35,890 nucleotides of DNA from the NCBI GenBank assembly GCA_944372325.1, contig CALVYR010000009.1, forward strand, positions 1-35,890, read 5' to 3'. Position numbers and translations under genes: made by a program. The stretch is from an uncultured Clostridia bacterium (GTDB lineage Bacteria > Bacillota > Clostridia > Christensenellales > UBA1242). The notes under the pieces were generated by a model. The model made no database searches, was not told where the DNA came from, and was given only the letters and a program-made list of their open reading frames with translations. Of the stretch, positions 32,767 to 35,890 are shown one piece after another; position 1 is the stretch's first letter; each line of letters opens with the position of its first letter.

Positions 32767-33615
32767 ATGTACGAAGCTTATTTGCAATCTGCAAGTGCAA
32801 AAATAAAATTAATATTAGAAAAAAGCGTATTTGATAGCATTGTGCAGGATGAATTCTTTTATTCATATATTCCATCTGTTAAAATAATTGACCACTGTAA
32901 AAATTTTGATGCTACAATATTCATTGAAAACAGGTTAAAAAATAATATTGAAATAAATTATCCCAACATCACCTACCAATACAACACATTAAATACTAAA
33001 GATTTAATATCCTTAATAGAATATGTATTTGAGCGTGCAAGACAAGATAGAGGAATTGTATGTATACATGGTGCTGGCGCTATAGTTAATAATAAAGCAG
33101 TTATTTGCTGGGGTCCTGCAACAGGAATGGGTAAAACAAGTTTGGCAGTGGAATTATCAAAATTAGACAATATGTTTTATTCTGATGAAAAAATACTTAT
33201 TGACTTGAAAAATAAAAAAGTTGTTGGAAGAATAAATAAACAATATGTTTCAAATGATTATTGGAAAAATAAATTGGGCAACACCTCATATTTTGAACCA
33301 AAAAATTTAGCTCCAGACAAAGAATATGATATTTCCTTATTTGTTTATCCTTTAATTTGTGATCAAAAAGAATATTTAATCGATAGATGGGATTCAAGTA
33401 AATTTGCTTGGCATTTATATGAAGAAACTTCAAGGAAAATAAGAGGAACATCTAGAGTTTTATTTGATAATACCTTTCCAGTAATGCCTCTAGATAGCTT
33501 TGCCCTTTCAATCACCAGATTGAATTTAGTTAAAAATTTTACTAAAAATATGAATGCAATATATTATAAGGGCAATTTGAATTACATTTCAAACGCTATA
33601 AAAAATATGAGCTAA
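32767..33615 (+). CDS. HPr kinase-like (HprK-related) P-loop protein
   Basis: 282 residues, starting directly after the GT4 stop, with GCGAGG upstream. CIHGAGAIVNNKAVICWGPATGMGKTSLAVEL (Walker A at 116-124) followed by FYSDEKILIDLKNKKVVG is the HprK C-terminal-domain pattern. The usual HprK signature and N-terminal domain are absent, so it is a relative, not the catabolite-control kinase. Such HprK-related proteins occur in natural-product and glycan clusters; a phosphotransfer step on a small molecule or peptide is inference. Last gene of the operon. Confidence 0.7.
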   Translation: MYEAYLQSASAKIKLILEKSVFDSIVQDEFFYSYIPSVKIIDHCKNFDATIFIENRLKNNIEINYPNITYQYNTLNTKDLISLIEYVFERARQDRGIVCIHGAGAIVNNKAVICWGPATGMGKTSLAVELSKLDNMFYSDEKILIDLKNKKVVGRINKQYVSNDYWKNKLGNTSYFEPKNLAPDKEYDISLFVYPLICDQKEYLIDRWDSSKFAWHLYEETSRKIRGTSRVLFDNTFPVMPLDSFALSITRLNLVKNFTKNMNAIYYKGNLNYISNAIKNMS

Positions 33616-33632
33616 AAGCTCATATTTTTTTT
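33601..33632. terminator. Terminator of the glycosyltransferase operon
   Basis: AATATGAGC and GCTCATATT form a stem with loop TAAAA, followed by eight T. It also faces the convergent kinase gene. Confidence 0.88.
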
Positions 33633-33645
33633 ATATTCAAATCCT

Positions 33646-34263
33646 TTAATAATTTCTGCCTTTATCTAAATTGTGATTTTTTAAGAACTTTTGGAAAATT
33701 TTATCAGCCTGCTCAAAAACTTGATCAGGTGTCAAATATGTAGTATCTATTTTAGAATAGTTTAAATGTCTTTCCGTAGCATACTCCTCCAGATTATTCT
33801 CATGCCATTTTTTAGGGAAGTTTAAATCTGGATCATTTGGGTTTTTTGCAAAAATTCTTTTAACGCGAACTTCGTCATCAGCAGTTAGATAGATACTCCC
33901 ATCCAAAAAAGCACCTTTTTTAATAAAGTCATCAAACACAGCTTCTGTTTCTGGAAATCCTACAACTGCATATGTTGTAAGAAGTCCCCTGTCTAAAACT
34001 ATATTTTTTTCTTTAGAATATTTTCGTAACCAAACAAAAACACTCAAATAAAAGCTAGCGATTTCAGCTTTTGTTCCAGTAGCAAACAATTGTTTTTCAA
34101 TTTTTTGAACCATACTTTTTGCCTCTTCGTATGAACAGTTCTTTTTTTCTTGAACCATTTTAACCGCAGGTCTCTCCAAATATGTAAAATTATATTTGTT
34201 TGCTAGTTTTTTTGCTAATGTGGTTTTTCCTGTACCATCATAGCCATCAATACAAATAATCAT
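33646..34263 (-). CDS. Thymidylate-kinase-like nucleotide kinase
   Basis: 205 residues. IICIDGYDGTGKTTLAKKLA (Walker A), VLDRGLLTTYAVVG (the DRx motif of dTMP-kinase-like proteins), GSIYLTADDEVRVKRI and a C-terminal helix. The size and motif order fit the Tmk/deoxynucleoside-kinase group, but the exact nucleotide is unclear, and it may serve the neighbouring operon rather than DNA synthesis. It has a GAGGTAG site and its own promoter (34294-34322), divergent from the YgjV-like genes. Confidence 0.78.
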   Translation of the reverse strand: MIICIDGYDGTGKTTLAKKLANKYNFTYLERPAVKMVQEKKNCSYEEAKSMVQKIEKQLFATGTKAEIASFYLSVFVWLRKYSKEKNIVLDRGLLTTYAVVGFPETEAVFDDFIKKGAFLDGSIYLTADDEVRVKRIFAKNPNDPDLNFPKKWHENNLEEYATERHLNYSKIDTTYLTPDQVFEQADKIFQKFLKNHNLDKGRNY

Positions 34264-34293
34264 AAACTACCTCAATAATTTTTTTACATTATT

Positions 34294-34322
34294 ATAATAA
34301 TACAACTTAGTTAAAAAATCAA
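34294..34322 (-). promoter_or_regulatory. Promoter of the thymidylate-kinase-like gene
   Basis: Minus strand TTGATT (34322-34317), 17-nt spacer, TATTAT (34299-34294); the leader of about 24 nt contains GAGGTAG. Confidence 0.6.
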
Positions 34323-34366
34323 TACTCAATTTAAAAATTTTTTAAATAGTCACACTCTGCTTATTA

Positions 34367-34395
34367 TTGACAATTCTATGTTATTTTGTTATATT
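34367..34395 (+). promoter_or_regulatory. Leaderless promoter of the first YgjV-like gene
   Basis: TTGACA (34367-34372), 17-nt spacer, TATATT (34390-34395), then TTTGCT and the ATG at 34402. It shows that an ATG at 34378, which lies inside the spacer, cannot be the real start. Confidence 0.8.
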
Positions 34396-34401
34396 TTTGC
34401 T

Positions 34402-34935
34402 ATGTGGTTTATTGTTTCTCAGGTTGCTGGCGGAATTGCTCTGGTTTTAAGTGCTATTAGCTACTTCGCTTCAAATAAAAAATATTATCTTTTCTTTCAG
34501 ATAGCCATGAACATTTTTTATGCACTATCTTTTATTGTAATTAACGCTTTAGTTGCTGGCATTGATACTATCGTTTTTATTTTTTTAACTATTATTGTTT
34601 ATTTTTATGAAAAAAATAGTAAAAAAACACCAATTATTTTTTTAATTCTTTTTTCAGCTTTTTACATAATTATTGGTATAGTTTTTTTACAAGATTATCT
34701 TGAAATTATTCCTATTTGCACTTCTATAATTTTTACAGCTGTTATTTGGATAAAGGAAATGCAAACTTTAAGATATTTTTTGCTTATTCCAAACATTATG
34801 CTTGTAATCTACGGCATTGCTTGCGGAGTTTATACCACAGCACTTTTAGATTTTTTAGATACAATTATGCTAGTTTTGGCTATTGTTACTTGGCATTTAA
34901 AAAATAGAGGGCTAAAAAACAAAGACCTTCTATGA
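34402..34935 (+). CDS. YgjV-like inner-membrane protein, copy 1
   Basis: 177 residues from the ATG at 34402 (MWFIVSQVAGGIALVLSAISYFASNKKYYLFFQ), set by the promoter position and by equal length with its neighbour. Six or so hydrophobic segments, with IIPICTSIIFTAVIWIKEMQTLRYFLLIPNIMLVIYGIACGVYTTALLDFLDT matching the YgjV/Imp-YgjV family. The molecular function is unknown. It is a paralogue of the next gene (shared IPICTSI, LR/VRY, LLxPNI and VYTTALLDF), probably from tandem duplication. Confidence 0.8.
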   Translation: MWFIVSQVAGGIALVLSAISYFASNKKYYLFFQIAMNIFYALSFIVINALVAGIDTIVFIFLTIIVYFYEKNSKKTPIIFLILFSAFYIIIGIVFLQDYLEIIPICTSIIFTAVIWIKEMQTLRYFLLIPNIMLVIYGIACGVYTTALLDFLDTIMLVLAIVTWHLKNRGLKNKDLL

Positions 34936-34939
34936 ATGT

Positions 34940-34968
34940 TTGACTTAAAAATATAGTTTTGCTATATT
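34940..34968 (+). promoter_or_regulatory. Leaderless promoter of the second YgjV-like gene
   Basis: TTGACT (34940-34945), 17-nt spacer, TATATT (34963-34968), then TTAATT and the ATG at 34975. Same geometry as the promoter of copy 1. Confidence 0.8.
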
Positions 34969-34974
34969 TTAATT

Positions 34975-35508
34975 ATGTTATTTATTTTATCTCAAATAAT
35001 GGGTGGAATTGCTCTTGTTTTAGTTGTTATCGGCTATTTTGTTAAAGATAAAATTAAATTTTTATTTTTAAATGCTATTGCTAATGTTTTTTATGCGCTA
35101 TCATTTATTTTTGCTAATTCTTTTGTTGCTGGTATTGGCACCTTTATCTCAATTTTAAGGGTATTTTTATTATTTATTTTTGAAAAGAAAAACAAGCCGT
35201 ACCCGATATATTTATTGATAATATTTTCTATAGTTTATATTATAAATGGAATAATTTTCTTTAGTGATTTTTATGACATAATTCCTATTTGCACATCAAT
35301 TTTATTCAGCTCAGCCATGTGGATAAAAAATATGGAATATGTTAGATATGCAATGCTACTGCCTAACATACTAATTACAATATACGCACTCATACGCGCA
35401 GTTTACACCACTGCACTACTCGATTTTATGGAAGTTGTAGTAATTATAGTTGCAATAATTTATTTTCATATAAAAAAGAAAAAAGAATTTAATTTAGATT
35501 TGATGTAG
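34975..35508 (+). CDS. YgjV-like inner-membrane protein, copy 2
   Basis: 177 residues, MLFILSQIMGGIALVLVVIGYFVKDKIKFLFLN..., with the same segment pattern as copy 1 and the motifs IIPICTSILFSSAMWIKNMEYVRYAMLLPNI and AVYTTALLDFMEV. The two copies have clearly diverged, so the duplication is not recent. No Shine-Dalgarno; predicted leaderless. It is followed by a strong bidirectional hairpin shared with the convergent tuf gene. Confidence 0.8.
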   Translation: MLFILSQIMGGIALVLVVIGYFVKDKIKFLFLNAIANVFYALSFIFANSFVAGIGTFISILRVFLLFIFEKKNKPYPIYLLIIFSIVYIINGIIFFSDFYDIIPICTSILFSSAMWIKNMEYVRYAMLLPNILITIYALIRAVYTTALLDFMEVVVIIVAIIYFHIKKKKEFNLDLM

Positions 35509-35513
35509 AAATA

Positions 35514-35550
35514 AAAAAGATGAACTTAAAAACTTTAAGTTCATCTTTTT
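35514..35550. terminator. Bidirectional terminator between the YgjV-like gene and tuf
   Basis: AAAAAGATGAACTTAAA (35514-35530) pairs perfectly with TTTAAGTTCATCTTTTT (35534-35550), leaving a 3-nt AAC spacing that would open to a larger loop. Confidence 0.9.
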
Positions 35551-35558
35551 ATTTATAA

Positions 35559-35692
35559 AGTTGGGTTAAACTTTAATTTTAGTTTAAATTGGGTTAATAT
35601 TTAAACTATTTTAATTTAAAGTGGGTTAATCTTTAAATTAAACTTAAAATGTGTTAGCTTAAATTGGGTTAGATTTAAGCTGATTTTTAGTT
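35559..35692. repeat. Imperfect repeats in the tuf 3' region
   Basis: A GGGTTA(A) core flanked by AAA/TTTAA-type sequence recurs at 35563, 35591, 35623 and 35666, with a variant GTGTTA at 35651; spacings are 28, 32, 28 and 15 bp. On the tuf-sense strand the core reads TTAACCC. The tract lies between the tuf stop codon and its terminator, so it would be transcribed as 3' UTR. Confidence 0.65.
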
Positions 35693-35695
35693 CAA

Positions 35696-35890
35696 TTATT
35701 TAATAATTGAAGATACTACACCTGAACCAACTGTTCTGCCACCTTCACGAATAGCGAAGCGTAAGCCTTGCTCGATAGCAATAGGTGTGATAAGGCGGAT
35801 TGTCATGCTAACATTATCGCCTGGCATAACCATTTCAACGCCTTGTGGAAGCTCGATTGTTCCTGTAACGTCTGTTGTTCTGAAATAGAA
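35696..35890 (-). CDS. tuf: Elongation factor Tu, C-terminal part (runs off the window)
   Basis: The last 64 residues are visible on the minus strand: [20 protein letters not shown], then [20 protein letters not shown] and [20 protein letters not shown] before SIIK and TAA. This is the third (beta-barrel) domain of EF-Tu, which holds aminoacyl-tRNA contacts. The codon choice is richer in C-ending codons (ATC, GGC, CGC) than in the surrounding genes, as expected for a highly expressed gene. The 5' part lies beyond the right edge. Confidence 0.97.
   Translation of the reverse strand, partial: FYFRTTDVTGTIELPQGVEMVMPGDNVSMTIRLITPIAIEQGLRFAIREGGRTVGSGVVSSIIK

Noticed and set aside
32767..33615. 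Canonical HPr kinase/phosphorylase for catabolite control
   Set aside because: The N-terminal domain and the HprK signature segment are missing, and it sits in a glycosyltransferase operon.
34378..34401. Earlier ATG for the first YgjV-like gene
   Set aside because: It lies within the promoter spacer, upstream of the expected transcription start.
1..35890. tRNA, rRNA or CRISPR arrays
   Set aside because: None recognised. The cloverleaf at 22356-22448 has no tRNA-like conserved bases, and no regular repeat-spacer pattern is present.

Overview
The window is about 36 kb of low-GC, gene-dense bacterial chromosome. AGGAGG-type ribosome binding sites, an S-box (SAM-I) riboswitch on metK, a meso-DAP type MurE, and a BspA-like surface protein with the typical short N-terminal anchor all point to Firmicutes/Clostridia. 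An uncultured Christensenellales-like lineage is my best guess, but that placement is inference.

Layout. 1-2.1 kb: start of a NUDIX gene (runs off the left edge) divergent from typA. 2.1-2.75 kb: no intact gene; it holds the 3' remnant of a lost gene and a large structured repeat with a poly-C tract. 2.8-7.7 kb (minus): division/cell-wall operon murE-mraY-murD-ftsW, without murF or murG. 7.9-11.6 kb: nucleoside kinase, an HExxH metalloprotease-like gene, metK under a SAM-I riboswitch, and a small unknown gene. 11.8-15.2 kb: NHEJ operon (ku, a LigD phosphoesterase-ligase, a separate LigD polymerase) facing a Mug-like DNA glycosylase. 15.3-20.5 kb: MscS channel, then a three-gene run whose first gene fuses a lysoplasmalogenase-like membrane domain to an iron alcohol dehydrogenase, followed by an aldehyde dehydrogenase and a peptidase E-like gene. 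20.5-24.2 kb: FkbM methyltransferase, a P-loop kinase/pyrophosphatase fusion, and an OmpR-type two-component system. 24.3-27.7 kb: small unknown genes, a catalytically degenerate esterase-fold protein and a BspA-like LRR surface protein. 27.7-28 kb: second copy of the structured repeat. 28-33.6 kb: tightly packed accessory operon (methyltransferase, GT2, HAD phosphatase, NUDIX, GT4, HprK-like kinase), probably for a glycan or glycosylated small molecule. 33.6-35.5 kb: thymidylate-kinase-like gene and two tandem YgjV-like membrane proteins. The right edge holds the 3' end of tuf.

The most notable signals are these. (1) A dispersed element folds as a closed cloverleaf, with base-pair covariation between its two copies; a third, sequence-unrelated locus at 22356-22448 folds as an almost perfect four-way cruciform. 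(2) Five genes have a -10 box exactly 6 nt before the ATG and no Shine-Dalgarno, so they are predicted leaderless. (3) The lysoplasmalogenase-alcohol dehydrogenase fusion plus aldehyde dehydrogenase suggests a plasmalogen-aldehyde pathway. (4) TTAACM/TTTACY half-sites at exact 11-bp pitch lie between the response-regulator gene and a divergent 62-aa gene. (5) Imperfect repeats lie in the tuf 3' region. (6) An esterase-fold protein has lost its catalytic Ser and His.
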